From NCBI RefSeq assembly GCF_014204975.1, contig NZ_JACHMM010000001.1, forward strand, positions 6,572,037 to 6,636,036: a stretch of 64,000 bases of DNA, written 5' to 3'. This DNA comes from Jiangella mangrovi. GTDB taxonomy: Bacteria > Actinomycetota > Actinomycetes > Jiangellales > Jiangellaceae. Below are positions 6,351 through 15,710 of this stretch, in pieces; the stretch's first letter is position 1; every line of letters begins with the position of its first letter. Made by a program: the position numbers and the translations under genes. The notes beneath the pieces are model-generated. The model had not been told where the DNA came from. It saw only the letters and a program-made list of their open reading frames with translations, and made no database searches.

Positions 6351-8093
6351 ATGACGGCCGTGGCCATCCAGGGCACGCTCGACGAGATCGGCATGCCGCT
6401 GGTCTCCACCACGTTCGTCGTGGTCGACCTCGAGACCACCGGCGGCGCGCCCGACGGCAACGAGATCACCGAGGTCGGCGCGGTCAAGGTCCGCGCCGGC
6501 GAGGTCGTCGGCGAGTTCGACTCCCTGGTCCGGCCGGCGTCGGCCATCCCGCCGTTCATCGCCGTGCTCACGGGCATCACCGACCTCATGGTGGCCGGCG
6601 CGCCGCGCATCGGGTCGGTGCTGCCGGCGTTCCTCGAGTTCGCCCGCGGCAGCGTCATCGTCGCCCACAACGCCCCATTCGACGTCGGCTTCCTGAAGGC
6701 CGCGTGCGAGCAGACCGGCCGGCACTGGCCGGCGTTCCAGGTGCTCGACACCGCGCGGCTGGCCCGCCGGGTGCTCTCGCGCGACGAGGCCCGCGACTGC
6801 AAGCTCTCCACGCTGGCGCGGCTGTTCCACGCCTCCACCACGCCCAACCACCGTGCCCTGGCCGACGCGCGGGCCACGGTCGACGTCCTGCACGGCCTGC
6901 TCGAGCGCCTCGGCAACGTCGGCGTGCACACGGTCGAGGAGCTCGCGCTCTGGCAGAGCAAGGTCACCCCGGCGCAGCGGCAGAAGCGGCACCTGTCCGA
7001 GCAGCTGCCGCACGCCCCCGGCGTCTACATGTTCACCGCTCCCGACGGCGAGACCCTCTACGTCGGCAAGAGCAAGGACATGCGCACCCGCGTGCGCACC
7101 TACTTCACGGCGTCCGAGACCCGCCCCCGCATGACCGAGATGGTCTCCATCGCCACCGGCGTCACGGGCATCGAGTGCGCCACGCCGCTCGAGGCCGAGG
7201 TCCGCGAGCTGCGGCTCATCGCCGAGCGCAAGCCCCGCTACAACCGCCGCTCGCGCTTCCCCGAGCGCGGCAGCTGGCTCAAGCTCACCGTCGAGGCGTT
7301 CCCGCGCCTGTCGCTGGTCCGCCAGGTCCGCGACGACGGCTCGGCCTACCTCGGGCCGTTCGGGTCACGGCGCATCGCCGAGGCCGCCATGACGGCCGTC
7401 CACGAGGCGGTCCCCATCCGGCAGTGCACCCAACGGCTGTCCGCGTCGCCGTCGTCGTCGGCCTGCATCCTGGCCGACATGGGCCGCTGCGGCGCGCCGT
7501 GCACGGGCAAGGAGTCCGCGGCCGAGTACGGCGTCCACGTCGAGCAGGTGCGGCGGGCCTTCACCGGCGACCCCGGCCTGCTGGTGCACCGGCTGCTCGC
7601 CCGCATCACCGCGCTGGCCGGCAAGGAGCGCTACGAGGAGGCCGCCGTCCGCCGCGACCGCCTGGCCACGCTGGTCCGCTCGCTCGTCCGGTCGCAGCGC
7701 ATGGCCTCGCTGGCCATCGTGCCGCAGCTGGTGGCGGCCCGACGGCGCGAGGTGGGCGGGTGGGAGCTGCACGTCGTCCGCTACGGCCGGCTGGCCGGGG
7801 CCGAGGTGTCGCCGCCCGGCGCCGACCCGCTTCCGTACGTCGACGCGCTGATCGCCACCGCTGAGACCGTCCGCCCCGCGCCGCACCCGCTGCCCGCCGC
7901 CACCGCCGAAGAGACCGAGTGCGTGCTGCGCTGGCTCGAGACTCCCGGCACCCGGCTGGTCCGCGTCGACGGCATCTGGACGCTGCCGTGGCCCAGCGCG
8001 GCCGGCTACACCGCCCTCGCCGACGCCCGCGAGGACGACCAGCGCTCCGCCCGCCCGTTCGCCGACCGCCGGCCTCTGCGGCCGCTGCGCTAG
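6351..8093 (+). CDS. DEDDh 3'-5' exonuclease fused to a GIY-YIG (UvrC-like) nuclease
   Basis: 580 residues. The N-terminal DnaQ-like exonuclease (about 18-185) has D26-x-E28 in VVDLETTG, HNAPFD, and the late HRALADARAT. A GIY-YIG domain (about 215-300) follows, with GVYMF at 224 and YVGKS at 237. A UvrC-like middle region comes after, but the C-terminal UvrC endonuclease and HhH domains are missing. This fusion is known in actinobacteria (M. tuberculosis Rv2191 type) and probably acts in DNA repair. The frame is open far upstream, but the ATG at 6351 with GAGAGGGGTGG before it gives the exact domain start. Confidence 0.88.
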   Translation: MTAVAIQGTLDEIGMPLVSTTFVVVDLETTGGAPDGNEITEVGAVKVRAGEVVGEFDSLVRPASAIPPFIAVLTGITDLMVAGAPRIGSVLPAFLEFARGSVIVAHNAPFDVGFLKAACEQTGRHWPAFQVLDTARLARRVLSRDEARDCKLSTLARLFHASTTPNHRALADARATVDVLHGLLERLGNVGVHTVEELALWQSKVTPAQRQKRHLSEQLPHAPGVYMFTAPDGETLYVGKSKDMRTRVRTYFTASETRPRMTEMVSIATGVTGIECATPLEAEVRELRLIAERKPRYNRRSRFPERGSWLKLTVEAFPRLSLVRQVRDDGSAYLGPFGSRRIAEAAMTAVHEAVPIRQCTQRLSASPSSSACILADMGRCGAPCTGKESAAEYGVHVEQVRRAFTGDPGLLVHRLLARITALAGKERYEEAAVRRDRLATLVRSLVRSQRMASLAIVPQLVAARRREVGGWELHVVRYGRLAGAEVSPPGADPLPYVDALIATAETVRPAPHPLPAATAEETECVLRWLETPGTRLVRVDGIWTLPWPSAAGYTALADAREDDQRSARPFADRRPLRPLR

Positions 8094-8152
8094 AAGGTGC
8101 CTCCAGCCCGGTAGTGTCGGCGCTGAACAGGCACACCCCGAGGAGACATCAC

Positions 8153-8434
8153 GTGATCACTGCGATCGTGTTCATCCAGGCCGACGTCGCGCGCATCCCC
8201 GAGGTCGCGACCGAGATCGCCGCACTCGACGGCGTCAGCGAGGTCTACTCGGTCACCGGCGAGATCGACCTCGTCGCGCTGGTGCGGGTCCGGACGCACG
8301 ACGCCATCGCCGACGTCGTCGCCGACCAGCTCAACAAGGTCGACGGCGTCCTCAACACCGAGACGCACATCGCCTTCCGGGCGTACTCCAAGCACGACCT
8401 CGAGGCCGCCTTCGCGCTCGGCGCCGAGGACTGA
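8153..8434 (+). CDS. Stand-alone Lrp/AsnC ligand-binding (RAM) domain protein
   Basis: 93 residues that correspond to the effector-binding domain of Lrp/AsnC regulators, with no helix-turn-helix. Recognisable pieces are IPEVATEIAALDGVSEVYSV, TGEIDLVALVRV and TETHIAFRAYS. GAGGAG lies 9 nt before the GTG start. Free RAM domains usually bind amino acids and form decamers or octamers, and may modulate full-length regulators or enzymes. It lies convergent with trpD, 13 bp apart. Confidence 0.85.
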   Translation: MITAIVFIQADVARIPEVATEIAALDGVSEVYSVTGEIDLVALVRVRTHDAIADVVADQLNKVDGVLNTETHIAFRAYSKHDLEAAFALGAED

Positions 8435-8447
8435 CCCCGCCGGTCCG

Positions 8448-9485
8448 TCAGGCCGAGGCGGCCGCCACCCAGCGGTCCAGCACCTGCGCCGCCGCGCCCG
8501 AGTCGATGGCGGCGGCCGCCTTCTCGAGGCCCGCGGCCAGCCGGTCGGTCAGCGCAGCGTCCAGCGCGTCGTAGGCCGCCAGCCCCGCCGCCGCGTTGAG
8601 CAGGACGGCGTCGCGCACCGGCCCCTTCTCGCCCTCGACGAACCGCCGGGCCACGCCGACGTTGTAGGCGACGTCGCCGCCGCGCAGCGCCTCGGCCGGC
8701 ACCGGCGCGATGCCGACGGACGCGGGGTCGAACCGCTCCTCCGTCACGTCGCCGCCGCGCACGACCCACACCCGCGACGTCGTCGTGGTGGTGAGCTCGT
8801 CGAGGCCGTCGTCGCCGCGGAAGACCAGGGCGGACGTGCCACGCCCGGCCAGCACGCCGGCGATCAGCGCCGCGACCCGCGCGTCGGCCACGCCGACGGC
8901 CTGGGCGCTGGGCCGGGCCGGGTTGGCCATGGGGCCGAGCATGTTGAACGTCGTCTGGATGCCGAGCTCGCTGCGCGCCGTCGACGCGTGCCGCAGCGAC
9001 GGGTGGAACGCCGGGGCGAAGCAGAACGTGATGCCGGCCTCGGCGGCGATCTCGGCCACCCGGGCGGGCGGGAGGTCGAGCCGGATGCCGAGCCCCTCGA
9101 GCAGGTCGGCCGACCCGCACAGCGACGACGCGGCGCGGTTGCCGTGCTTGACGACGCGCGCGCCGGCGCCAGCCGCGGCGATGGCGGCCATGGTCGAGAT
9201 GTTGACGGTCTGGGCGCGGTCGCCGCCCGTGCCGACGATGTCGAGCGCCGGCCCGGGGTCGGGGAACGGCGTGGCGACGTCGTACATGGCCTGGACCAGG
9301 CCCTCGAGCTCGGTGACCGTCTCGCCCTTGGCGCGCAGCGCGACCGCGAACCCGGCGATCTGCACCGGCGTCGCCTCGCCGCGCATGATCTCGCCCATGG
9401 CCCAGGCGGCCGCCTCGGTGGAGAGGTCCTCGCCGTTGACGAGCGCCGTCAGGACGGCGGGCCAGGTCTGCTGCGACTCGCTCAT
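8448..9485 (-). CDS. trpD: Anthranilate phosphoribosyltransferase
   Basis: Transfers phosphoribose from PRPP to anthranilate, the second step of tryptophan synthesis. At 345 aa it has the family's usual length. Motifs are all present: [17 protein letters not shown] for PRPP binding, [12 protein letters not shown], and DDGLDELT for metal. It overlaps the upstream receiver-like gene by 4 bp (ATGA), so it is probably co-translated with it. The other trp genes are not in this window, which matches the isolated trpD near the cytochrome genes in other actinobacteria. Confidence 0.94.
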   Translation of the reverse strand: MSESQQTWPAVLTALVNGEDLSTEAAAWAMGEIMRGEATPVQIAGFAVALRAKGETVTELEGLVQAMYDVATPFPDPGPALDIVGTGGDRAQTVNISTMAAIAAAGAGARVVKHGNRAASSLCGSADLLEGLGIRLDLPPARVAEIAAEAGITFCFAPAFHPSLRHASTARSELGIQTTFNMLGPMANPARPSAQAVGVADARVAALIAGVLAGRGTSALVFRGDDGLDELTTTTTSRVWVVRGGDVTEERFDPASVGIAPVPAEALRGGDVAYNVGVARRFVEGEKGPVRDAVLLNAAAGLAAYDALDAALTDRLAAGLEKAAAAIDSGAAAQVLDRWVAAASA

Positions 9486-9901
9486 GACGTGGCGGAGACG
9501 CCGTTGGCGCGGCGCCGCATGAGGTCGGCGACGGCGTTGGCGACGGCGATGGGGTCGAGCGGGTGCGACACGACCGACTCCGCACGCGACCAGGTGGCCA
9601 GCCAGGCGTCCTGCGGCCGGCCGATGAGCACGAGCACCGGCGGCGCGTTGTAGATCTCTTCCTTGATGGTGCGTGCGAGGCCCATGCCGCCCTCGGGGAC
9701 CGCCTCGCCGTCGAGCACGGCGATGTCGATGCCGCCGGCGTCGAGCGTCCGGATGACGACGGCGGGCGTGGCGACCTCGACGAACTCGACCTTCGGCAGG
9801 TCGGCCGCGGGACGCCGGCCGACGGCCAGCCGCACCTGCTCGCGGGTGGTGCGGTCGTCGCTGTAGACGAGGATCGTCATGGTCGGCTCGGTGCTGCTCA
9901 T
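9482..9901 (-). CDS. Receiver-like (pseudo-response-regulator) protein upstream of trpD
   Basis: About 139 residues, CheY-like, without an output domain. [15 protein letters not shown] gives the first strand and acidic pair, and [13 protein letters not shown] keeps an aspartate at the phosphorylation position. The usual switch lysine is not evident ([15 protein letters not shown]), so phosphorylation is doubtful. The start chosen is the ATG at 9901 (MSSTEPTM...), with GAGGG upstream; the ATG at 9880 is an alternative. The stop overlaps trpD. The tight coupling to trpD suggests a conserved operon, but the link is unexplained. Confidence 0.75.
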   Translation of the reverse strand: MSSTEPTMTILVYSDDRTTREQVRLAVGRRPAADLPKVEFVEVATPAVVIRTLDAGGIDIAVLDGEAVPEGGMGLARTIKEEIYNAPPVLVLIGRPQDAWLATWSRAESVVSHPLDPIAVANAVADLMRRRANGVSATS

Positions 9902-10107
9902 CCTGCGGGCCCTCGCTGGAATCAGTCGTGGTGGCTGGCTGGTCGGAACGATGGTACCGGTGCGCTCGTTCTCACCGGCGAGGGCGCTGCCGCGTCCAGA
10001 TGATGAAGGTAAGGCTTGCTTCATCTCCGCCGCCTCGGCGAGTATCGATAGGGACACGCCGGGCGTCTCTACCCCGGGGTCCTGTCGTGCTCGCGAAGAG
10101 CGACCGA

Positions 10108-10113
10108 CATAAT
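10108..10113 (+). promoter_or_regulatory. Possible -10 box of ctaE (leaderless)
   Basis: CATAAT lies 7 nt before GTG 10121. That spacing puts transcription start at the start codon. Confidence 0.35.
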
Positions 10114-10120
10114 GACGGGC

Positions 10121-10759
10121 GTGGCTTCTGCAACCGCCGTCGACGCTGCCCACACGAGGCAACCCGAGCGACCGAATCTCGTCGCCGTCGGGGTCATCGT
10201 GTGGCTGTCCAGCGAGCTGATGTTCTTCGCGGCCCTGTTCGCGATCTACTTCACGCTCCGGTCCAATGCCCCGGCCCTCTGGGAACAGCAGTCCGAGCTG
10301 CTCAACGTCCCCTTCTCGCTGCTCAACACCAGCGTTCTGGTGCTGTCGTCCGTCACGTGCCAGTTGGGCGTGCTGCGGGCCGAGCGCGGACAGGTGGGCC
10401 GGCTGGGCAACGTGTTCCAGGTCGGCAAGTGGGGCATGCGCGAGTGGTTCGTGCTGACGTTCCTCATGGGCGCCTTCTTCATCGGCGGCCAGGTCTTCGA
10501 GTACGCCGAGCTGGCCATGCACGAGGGCCTGACCCTCTCCAGCGACCCGTACGGCTCGATCTTCTACCTGGCCACCGGCTTCCACGGCCTGCACGTCACG
10601 CTCGGGCTCATCGCGTTCCTGTTCCTGCTGGGGCGCACCTACATGACGCGCCGGTTCACCCACGAACAGGCCACCAGCACGATCGTCGTGTCCTACTACT
10701 GGCACTTCGTCGACGTCGTGTGGATCGCCCTGTTCCTCACCATCTACGTGGTCAAGTGA
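10121..10759 (+). CDS. ctaE: Cytochrome c oxidase subunit III
   Basis: About 212 residues with five hydrophobic helices, as expected for the short actinobacterial subunit III. Recognisable pieces are [18 protein letters not shown] at the first helix, [18 protein letters not shown], and the final [14 protein letters not shown]. Part of the aa3 oxidase in the membrane. It is the first gene of the ctaE-qcrC-qcrA-qcrB cluster, with 11 bp to qcrC. GTG 10121 is chosen because a CATAAT -10-like box sits 7 nt upstream; an in-frame ATG at 10112 is the alternative. Confidence 0.93.
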   Translation: MASATAVDAAHTRQPERPNLVAVGVIVWLSSELMFFAALFAIYFTLRSNAPALWEQQSELLNVPFSLLNTSVLVLSSVTCQLGVLRAERGQVGRLGNVFQVGKWGMREWFVLTFLMGAFFIGGQVFEYAELAMHEGLTLSSDPYGSIFYLATGFHGLHVTLGLIAFLFLLGRTYMTRRFTHEQATSTIVVSYYWHFVDVVWIALFLTIYVVK

Positions 10760-10770
10760 CGAGGAGAGAC

Positions 10771-11622
10771 GTGCCCAGATCGTTGCCCGGCCGATCCCGC
10801 GGCTCGTGGATCGGGCGGCTGGTGTCCACCCGGCGGCGGCACCCGCTCGCCGCCGTCGGCGTGCTGGTCGCCGTTCTGTTCACCACGGGCGGCGCCTACG
10901 CCGCGCTGGCTCCGTCCACGTCGCAGAACGTGCAGGCCGCCTCGTCCACGCAGATCGAAGAGGGCCGGCAGCTCTTCGCCATCGGCTGCTCCTCGTGCCA
11001 CGGCCTGAACGGTGAGGGCCAGCGCACCAGCGACGGCGAGGTCCTCGGGCCGTCGCTCATCGGCGTCGGCGCCGCCGCCGTCGACTTCCAGGTCGGCACC
11101 GGCCGCATGCCGCTGGCCGCCCCGTCGGCGCAGGCCGAGCGCAAGCCCGTCTCGTACAACCAGGACCAGATCGACGCCATGGCCGAGTTCGTCGCCTCGC
11201 TGGCGCCGGGCCCGGACCGCCCCGCCGACGAGTACCTCGACCCGGCGGCCGGCAACGTCGCCCGTGGCGGCGAGCTGTTCCGCACCAACTGCTCCCAGTG
11301 CCACAACACGACCGGCCAGGGCGGCGCGCTCACCATGGGCCAGTTCGCGCCCAACCTGACCGGCGTCGAGCCGCGGCACATCTACGAGGCCATGCTCACC
11401 GGCCCGCAGGCGATGCCGGTGTTCAACGACAAGACGGTCACGCCCGAGGACAAGCGCGACATCATCGCGTTCCTCGACTCCGTGCAGAACGAGCCCGACC
11501 CCGGTGGCCTCGCCATCGGCCGCGTCGGCCCGGTCGCCGAGGGCCTGTGGGCGTGGCTGGTGGGCATCGGCCTGCTGATCGGCATGGCCACCTGGATCGT
11601 GACGAGGTCGTCGAAGGCATGA
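10771..11622 (+). CDS. qcrC: Diheme cytochrome c subunit of the bc1 complex
   Basis: 283 residues. An N-terminal membrane anchor (LAAVGVLVAVLFTTGG) is followed by two cytochrome c domains with heme sites C73SSCH77 and C174SQCH178, and by a C-terminal membrane helix (WAWLVGIGLLIGMATW). This diheme form replaces soluble cytochrome c in actinobacteria and passes electrons from Rieske directly to CuA of CtaC. GAGGAG lies 6 nt before the GTG start. The stop overlaps the start of qcrA (ATGA). Confidence 0.95.
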   Translation: MPRSLPGRSRGSWIGRLVSTRRRHPLAAVGVLVAVLFTTGGAYAALAPSTSQNVQAASSTQIEEGRQLFAIGCSSCHGLNGEGQRTSDGEVLGPSLIGVGAAAVDFQVGTGRMPLAAPSAQAERKPVSYNQDQIDAMAEFVASLAPGPDRPADEYLDPAAGNVARGGELFRTNCSQCHNTTGQGGALTMGQFAPNLTGVEPRHIYEAMLTGPQAMPVFNDKTVTPEDKRDIIAFLDSVQNEPDPGGLAIGRVGPVAEGLWAWLVGIGLLIGMATWIVTRSSKA

Positions 11623-12707
11623 GCACTCACAACCAGAACCCCAGCGGCGACGAGCACGCCGTCGTCCCCCACGGCTCGGACGCGGTGGTCCCGCACGGCG
11701 ACCCGATCACCGACCCCGGCCTGCACCACGAGGAGCCGCGGCTCACCGACGTCGACCCGAAGGCCGGGCGCCGGGCCGAGCGCCAGGTGGCCGGCATGTT
11801 CGCGCTGGCCTCGATCCTCATCGTCGCCTTCATCGTCTCCTACGTGGTCTTCGGCATCCATCCGGACGACCCCGAGACGGGCGTCAGCCTCGGCGACGTG
11901 CAGATCTCGAACATCACGCTCGGCCTGACCCTGGGCCTGGCGTTGTTCCTGGTCGGCGCCGGCGCCGTCCAGTGGGCCCGGTCGCTCATGACCTCCCCCG
12001 AGGTCGTGCACGAGCGGCACCCGCTGCGCAGCGACGACGAGACCCGCGCCGCCGCGCTGGCCGACTTCAACACCGGCACCGAGGAGACCGGCTTCGGCCG
12101 GCGCAAGCTGATCCGCAACTCGCTGCTCGGCGCGCTGGCGCTGCTGCCGCTGCCCGCGGTGCTCATGCTGCGCGACCTCGGCCCCAACACCGGCCTGTCG
12201 CCCAGCGAGCGCAAGGCGCACACCATCTGGGGCGAGGGCGTCCGCGTCCTCACCGACGTGACGTTCATGCCGATCCGCGCCGCCGACCTCGAGATCGGCC
12301 AGCTGGTCAACACGATGCCGGCCACGTTCGAGGACCTCCCCGAGCACGGCCCCGAGCGCATCAACGAGCGGGCCAAGTCGCCCGTCATGCTCGTGCGCAT
12401 GCTGCCCGAGGACATTCACGTCGCACCGGGCCGCGAGAACTGGGGTGTCGACGGCATCCTGGCGTACTCCAAGATCTGCACGCACGTCGGCTGCCCGATC
12501 AGCCTGTACGAGCAGACCACGCACCACATGCTCTGCCCGTGCCACCAGTCCACGTTCGACCTGTCGGACAACGGCAAGGTGATCTTCGGCCCGGCCACGC
12601 GGAGCCTTCCGCAGCTGCCGATCGCCGTCGACTCCGAGGGCTACCTGATCGCGCAGAGCGACTTCGAAGAGCCCGTCGGGCCGAGCTACTGGGAGCGCAC
12701 ACGATGA
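11619..12707 (+). CDS. qcrA: Rieske iron-sulfur subunit of the bc1 complex
   Basis: 362 residues. A long N-terminal extension holds three hydrophobic segments (about 55-80, 90-110, 165-185), as in actinobacterial QcrA. The Rieske domain is C-terminal. Its [2Fe-2S] ligands are Cys287/His289 in CTHVGC and Cys306/His309 in CPCHQS, with Cys292 and Cys308 as the disulfide pair. It transfers electrons from menaquinol to QcrC. It overlaps both neighbours by 4 bp. Confidence 0.96.
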   Translation: MSTHNQNPSGDEHAVVPHGSDAVVPHGDPITDPGLHHEEPRLTDVDPKAGRRAERQVAGMFALASILIVAFIVSYVVFGIHPDDPETGVSLGDVQISNITLGLTLGLALFLVGAGAVQWARSLMTSPEVVHERHPLRSDDETRAAALADFNTGTEETGFGRRKLIRNSLLGALALLPLPAVLMLRDLGPNTGLSPSERKAHTIWGEGVRVLTDVTFMPIRAADLEIGQLVNTMPATFEDLPEHGPERINERAKSPVMLVRMLPEDIHVAPGRENWGVDGILAYSKICTHVGCPISLYEQTTHHMLCPCHQSTFDLSDNGKVIFGPATRSLPQLPIAVDSEGYLIAQSDFEEPVGPSYWERTR

Positions 12708-14356
12708 GCGCCGTCGTCAACGGTGCCGGCAAGGTCGTCGACTTCGTCGACCAGCGGATCACCGCATCCAACTGGCTGAAGCGCAACATCCGCAAGGTCT
12801 TCCCGGACCACTGGTCGTTCCTGCTCGGCGAGATCGCGCTGTTCAGCTTCATCATCATCCTGCTGTCCGGCGTGTTCCTGACGCTCTGGTTCAAGCCGTC
12901 GATGGCGCACATCGTCTACGAGGGCGCCTACACCCCCATGCGCGGTGTCGGCATGTCCGAGGCGTACGCCACGACGCTGGACCTCTCGTTCGAGGTGCGC
13001 GGCGGCCTGCTCATGCGCCAGGTGCACCACTGGGGCGCGCTGATCTTCCTGGCCGCCATGTCCGCGCACATGCTGCGGGTCTTCTTCACCGGCGCGTTCC
13101 GCAAGCCGCGCGAGATCAACTGGCTGATCGGTGTCATCCTGCTGGTCCTGGGCGTGGCAGCCGGCTTCACCGGCTACTCCCTCCCCGACGACCTGCTGTC
13201 CGGCACGGGCCTGCGCATCATCGAGGGCGGCATGCTCGCCATCCCGATCGTCGGCACCTACGTGTCGTCGTTCCTGTTCGGCGGCGAGTACCCGGGCGAC
13301 GACATCATCGCCCGGCTCTACCCCATGCACATCCTGCTGATCCCGGGGCTCATCCTGGCGCTCGTCACGGCGCACCTGATGATCCTCTGGTACCAGAAGC
13401 ACACCCACTGGGGCGGCCCGGGCAAGACCAACGAGAACGTCGCCGGCGCGCCGTTCTTCCCGATCTACGTCGCCAAGGCCGGTGGATTCCAGTTCATCGT
13501 CATGGGCGTCATCGTCCTGCTGGCCGCGACCATCCAGATCAACCCGGTCTGGTTGTGGGGTCCGTACGATCCGTCAGTGGTGTCGGCAGGCACCCAGCCC
13601 GACTGGTACGTCGGCTTCCTCGACGGCGCGCTGCGCGTGATGCCACCGTGGGAGTTCTACGTCTTCGGTCACCCGGTCACGATGAGCGTGCTGATCCCGG
13701 CGGTCATCCTGCCCGGCATCATCCTGACGCCGCTCGCGCTGTATCCGTGGCTCGAGCAGATGGCGACCGGCGACACCCGCGAGCACCACCTGCTGGACCG
13801 GCCGCGCAACGTCCCGGTGCGTACGGGCATCGGCGCCGCGTTCATCACCTTCTACGTGCTCCTGATGATCGCCGGCGGCAACGACTTCTTCGCCACGGTG
13901 CTCGAGATACCGGTCAACTGGATCACCAGATTCATCCAGGTCGGCATCTTCGTGCTGCCACCACTGGTGTTCCTGTTCACGAAGCGGATCTGCCTGGGCC
14001 TCGAGCGGCGCGACCGCGACAAGGTCATGCACGGCCGCGAGACCGGCATCGTCATGGTCAGCCCCGACGGCGAGTTCTCGGAACTGCACGCTCCGCTGTC
14101 GCAGCCGCAGGCCTACCAGCTCACGTGGCACGAGCGGCAGCTGCCGTCGGACCCGGGGCCGGCCACCGACGCCAACGGCATCCCGAACCCGCGGTACCGG
14201 GCCAAGAGGGCGCAGGCCCGGCTCTCCCGCTTCTACTTCGGCGACGTCGTGCAGAAGCCGACGCGGGAAGAGCTCGAGTCGGCCCACCACGACGGCGAGC
14301 ACGGCCACGAGGTCGAGGCCGGTCACCGCGACGAGCTGCCCAGCGGCCAGCAGTAA
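12704..14356 (+). CDS. qcrB: Cytochrome b subunit of the bc1 complex
   Basis: 550 residues of polytopic membrane protein with about eight or nine helices. VHHWGALIFLAAMSAHMLRV carries heme-ligand histidines, GFTGYSLPDDLLSGTG is the conserved quinol-site loop region, and TAHLMILWYQKHTHW follows helix D. The C-terminal ~150-residue cytoplasmic tail is charged and histidine-rich. This subunit is the target of anti-tubercular Q203-type compounds in mycobacteria. It overlaps qcrA by ATGA and is the last gene of the operon, followed by a hairpin. Confidence 0.96.
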   Translation: MSAVVNGAGKVVDFVDQRITASNWLKRNIRKVFPDHWSFLLGEIALFSFIIILLSGVFLTLWFKPSMAHIVYEGAYTPMRGVGMSEAYATTLDLSFEVRGGLLMRQVHHWGALIFLAAMSAHMLRVFFTGAFRKPREINWLIGVILLVLGVAAGFTGYSLPDDLLSGTGLRIIEGGMLAIPIVGTYVSSFLFGGEYPGDDIIARLYPMHILLIPGLILALVTAHLMILWYQKHTHWGGPGKTNENVAGAPFFPIYVAKAGGFQFIVMGVIVLLAATIQINPVWLWGPYDPSVVSAGTQPDWYVGFLDGALRVMPPWEFYVFGHPVTMSVLIPAVILPGIILTPLALYPWLEQMATGDTREHHLLDRPRNVPVRTGIGAAFITFYVLLMIAGGNDFFATVLEIPVNWITRFIQVGIFVLPPLVFLFTKRICLGLERRDRDKVMHGRETGIVMVSPDGEFSELHAPLSQPQAYQLTWHERQLPSDPGPATDANGIPNPRYRAKRAQARLSRFYFGDVVQKPTREELESAHHDGEHGHEVEAGHRDELPSGQQ

Positions 14357-14374
14357 CCCATAGGTCTCCACCGG

Positions 14375-14412
14375 GAGCGCCCGGGTCGTCCTCACGGACG
14401 GCCCGGGCGTTC
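14375..14412 (+). terminator. Terminator after qcrB
   Basis: GAGCGCCCGGGTCGTCC pairs with GGACGGCCCGGGCGTTC around a TCAC loop, with three mismatches or wobbles in 17. It starts 19 bp after the qcrB stop. Confidence 0.75.
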
Positions 14413-14464
14413 CGCATTCCCGGGTCGTGACCACCCGGGTGCGTCAGCCCCACACAGGCCGGCT

Positions 14465-15577
14465 CTAGGGTGCCCCGACGTGGCGCACCTCGCCTCGGGC
14501 GCGGCCGGCGGCGTCGATGGCCGCACGGGTCGCCGCAGCGATGTGGCCGGGCTCGACCTGGCCGTCGAGGCAGTCGCGGAGGAGGCCGGCCAGGGTGTGG
14601 CCGGGATCGACGGCCTGGACGCGGTCGAGCGCGACGTTCGCGACCGCGCCGTCACCCTGCTGGTAGGCGACCCACGCGAGGATGGCGCAGATGGCCGTCG
14701 CCCGGGCGTCGGGCGTCCGCCGGGCCAGCGCGGTCAGCAGCCCCAGCCAGGCGGCCGGATCGGACGTCTCGAAGGCCGCCAGCCGGTCGCGCACCAGGAT
14801 GTCGGACGCGCCGAGGCTCAGCCGGGCTACCTGGTCGTCGGTGAGGTCGAGCCGGCCCTCGGCGGAGCGAGCCACCAGGTCGCGGGCGAGGGCCACCGTC
14901 CGCTCGCGCACCGCGGAGCCGCCGCCGGCCAGCGCCTCGGCCGCCAGCTCGCGGTCGACCCGGGCGAAGACGTCGAGGAGGTCGGCCTCGCGAGCGCCGG
15001 ACGGGCCGCGCACGCCGTCCTCGAGCTCGCGCCGCGACGCCAGCGTGCGCCGGCCCTGCAGCGCTGTCCGCGCCGCCACCTGGGCCGCCGCGCCGGTGCC
15101 GGGTCCGGGCAACGGGACGCCGTCGGGCGGGCAGCAGCCCGGATGGTCGCAGTCGTAGGTCCACCACCGTCCGTCGTCGACGTAGACGGTGCCAAGAACC
15201 TGGACCGGGCTTCCGGCCAGGTGGTCGAGGAGGTGTTCGATCAGCCGTGCCCCCGGCAGCCCGCCCCGCTCGGGCGGCACCAGCGACTCCGCCGGCTCCG
15301 AGCCCGGCGGTGCGCCGGTGGCGCCGTAGCAGGCGAGGATGACGGCGTCGGGCGGATGCCACTCGATGCGCTGCGCCAGCTGCGCCGCATACTCCTCCTC
15401 GTGCCGGGCCGCGGGCAGGTCGAGGCGCATGATGAGGCCGGTGCGCCCTTCCTCGAGGTCGACACAGACGACGACCATGCTGGAGTAGGGGTGGAAGCCG
15501 ATGAGGTGCGGGACGGCGGCCAGGAGGTCGCCCGGCCCGCCTGCGATCGCGTCGCTGCGGTGTTCGCGTATCTTCAT
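14465..15577 (-). CDS. DUF4192 domain protein
   Basis: 370-residue actinobacterial protein matching the DUF4192 pattern: an N-terminal GGPGDLLAAVPHLIGFHP, then RTGLIMRLDLP, and later GRWWTYDCDHPGCCP, which holds CxxxxxCC-like cysteines. The C-terminal half is helical. No catalytic motif is evident. The start is the ATG at 15577, where similarity to the family begins (MKIREHRSDAIAG); GGGGAG lies about 10 nt upstream. It is divergent from the DMT transporter and convergent with qcrB. Role unknown. Confidence 0.82.
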   Translation of the reverse strand: MKIREHRSDAIAGGPGDLLAAVPHLIGFHPYSSMVVVCVDLEEGRTGLIMRLDLPAARHEEEYAAQLAQRIEWHPPDAVILACYGATGAPPGSEPAESLVPPERGGLPGARLIEHLLDHLAGSPVQVLGTVYVDDGRWWTYDCDHPGCCPPDGVPLPGPGTGAAAQVAARTALQGRRTLASRRELEDGVRGPSGAREADLLDVFARVDRELAAEALAGGGSAVRERTVALARDLVARSAEGRLDLTDDQVARLSLGASDILVRDRLAAFETSDPAAWLGLLTALARRTPDARATAICAILAWVAYQQGDGAVANVALDRVQAVDPGHTLAGLLRDCLDGQVEPGHIAAATRAAIDAAGRARGEVRHVGAP

Positions 15578-15710
15578 GGAGGCGACACTCCCCTGCCCGG
15601 CCGCCCGGCTCAACCGCCGATCGCCGAAATGTGGACGACTGCCGCCGCCAGAGAACGCTGTGGACGACGTGCTCCGGTGGGGGCGCGCGTGAGGGGCAAG
15701 GAGGCCCGGT

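Noticed and set aside
15631-15668. Repeated TGTGGACGAC upstream of the DMT transporter as a possible operator or DnaA site
   Set aside because: Two short copies only. The sequence does not match a DnaA box, and chance is likely at this base composition.
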